A stretch of DNA of 6,412 nt from an uncultured Saprospiraceae bacterium (lineage in GTDB: Bacteria > Bacteroidota > Bacteroidia > Chitinophagales > Saprospiraceae). Position 1 is the first letter of the stretch. Each line of letters begins with the position of its first letter. Location: the NCBI GenBank assembly GCA_938044055.1, contig CALIQO010000085.1, forward strand, positions 1-6,412. Reading direction: 5' to 3'. The translations under genes were made by a program, and so were the position numbers. The notes below the pieces were generated by a model. It was given only the letters and a program-made list of their open reading frames with translations. It ran no database searches and was not told where the DNA came from. Of this stretch, positions 6,073-6,412 are shown piece by piece.

Positions 6073-6412
6073 ATGAAATTGATAAAACTTATAGTGTCTT
6101 TATTACTATTGCTTCTATTTCAAGATATACAAGCTCAGAGGTATTCAAGAAATAAAATTGATGTTTTCCATGCATCTGTAATAGGAGGTTTTACTCTATC
6201 TCAAGTAGACGGTGATGGCTATACTGGCTATGACAAGGTCAACCCTCGTTTCGGGTTGCGGGCTTCGGTATATATAAAGCATAACTTATTCTTCGACGTA
6301 GGAATGACCTACACTTCTAAAGGTGCCAACTTCGAAAACGAAGCCCTTACTTTCAGAGTTACTCGGCCTAAAGACAGATCCATCCACTTAAGTTATGTAG
6401 AAGTTCCTTTCT
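6073..6412 (+). CDS. PorT-like outer-membrane beta-barrel protein, N-terminal part
   Basis: An ATG at 6073 opens a frame of 113 complete codons that runs off the window end. Residues 1-22 form a classic Sec signal peptide: MKLIKLIV, a leucine run, then QDIQAQ with cleavage expected near IQA-Q. The mature part begins with GGFTLSQVDGDGYTGYDKV (about residues 38-56), then RFGLRASVYI, FFDVGMTYTSKGANF and, at the edge, HLSYVEVPF. This succession of short amphipathic strands, with the glycine/LSQVDGDG opening and a YxEVP strand, is typical of the Bacteroidota outer-membrane beta-barrel family that includes PorT-like proteins (Pfam OMP_b-brl_2 type, usually around 200-250 residues). Function within the family is mostly unknown, so no role in glycan uptake should be assumed. 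The upstream ATG at 6068 hits a stop after one more codon and is not the start. No Shine-Dalgarno is visible. Confidence 0.8.
   Translation, partial: MKLIKLIVSLLLLLLFQDIQAQRYSRNKIDVFHASVIGGFTLSQVDGDGYTGYDKVNPRFGLRASVYIKHNLFFDVGMTYTSKGANFENEALTFRVTRPKDRSIHLSYVEVPF

Noticed and set aside
6068..6076. ATG at 6068 as the start of the outer-membrane protein
   Set aside because: It reads ATG AAA TGA and stops at once; the ATG at 6073 gives a proper signal peptide.
1..6412. CRISPR array, insertion sequence, integrase or defence system
   Set aside because: No regularly spaced repeats, transposase or integrase motifs, or defence-type domains are visible on either strand.

Overview
The window most likely comes from a member of the Bacteroidota, probably a free-living polysaccharide degrader. 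The signs are moderate-to-low G+C, genes without Shine-Dalgarno sequences, a perfect Bacteroidota-type -7 box (TAnnTTTG) in front of a tRNA gene, a lipoprotein sulfatase, a GH109-type glycosidase, and a PorT-like outer-membrane beta-barrel protein. The genus cannot be fixed from the sequence alone.

Layout. Positions 1-1374 (+) hold the last 457 codons of a large Lhr-family, ligase-associated DEXH-box DNA repair helicase. A 136-bp gap follows, with a weak terminator-like hairpin, a competing alternative fold, and the promoter of a tRNA-Cys(GCA) gene (1511-1581). After the tRNA come a strong intrinsic terminator and about 90 bp of small palindromes, one of which contains an inverted 12-nt copy of the tRNA 3' end. 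A type I sulfatase lipoprotein gene runs on the minus strand (3350 to 1764). Divergent from it across a 138-bp gap is a two-gene plus-strand unit: a GH109-like Gfo/Idh/MocA protein with a twin-arginine signal (3489-4841), and 5 bp later a galactokinase-family GHMP kinase (4847-5983). An 89-bp AT-rich gap full of palindromes leads to the start of a beta-barrel outer-membrane protein gene (6073, cut by the window end).

How the genes may work together (inference). The sulfatase, the predicted alpha-N-acetylgalactosaminidase and the sugar-1-kinase form a plausible small catabolic set. The sulfatase would desulfate a glycan in the periplasm or at the surface, GH109 would release a terminal alpha-linked GalNAc, and the kinase would convert the free sugar to its 1-phosphate in the cytoplasm. 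The kinase departs from textbook GalK at several motif positions and partly resembles the GalNAc kinase GALK2, so GalNAc is a testable alternative substrate. No SusC/SusD pair, sensor-regulator or transporter lies in the window, so this is at most a fragment of a polysaccharide utilisation locus. I see no CRISPR array, insertion sequence or clearly novel defence system.
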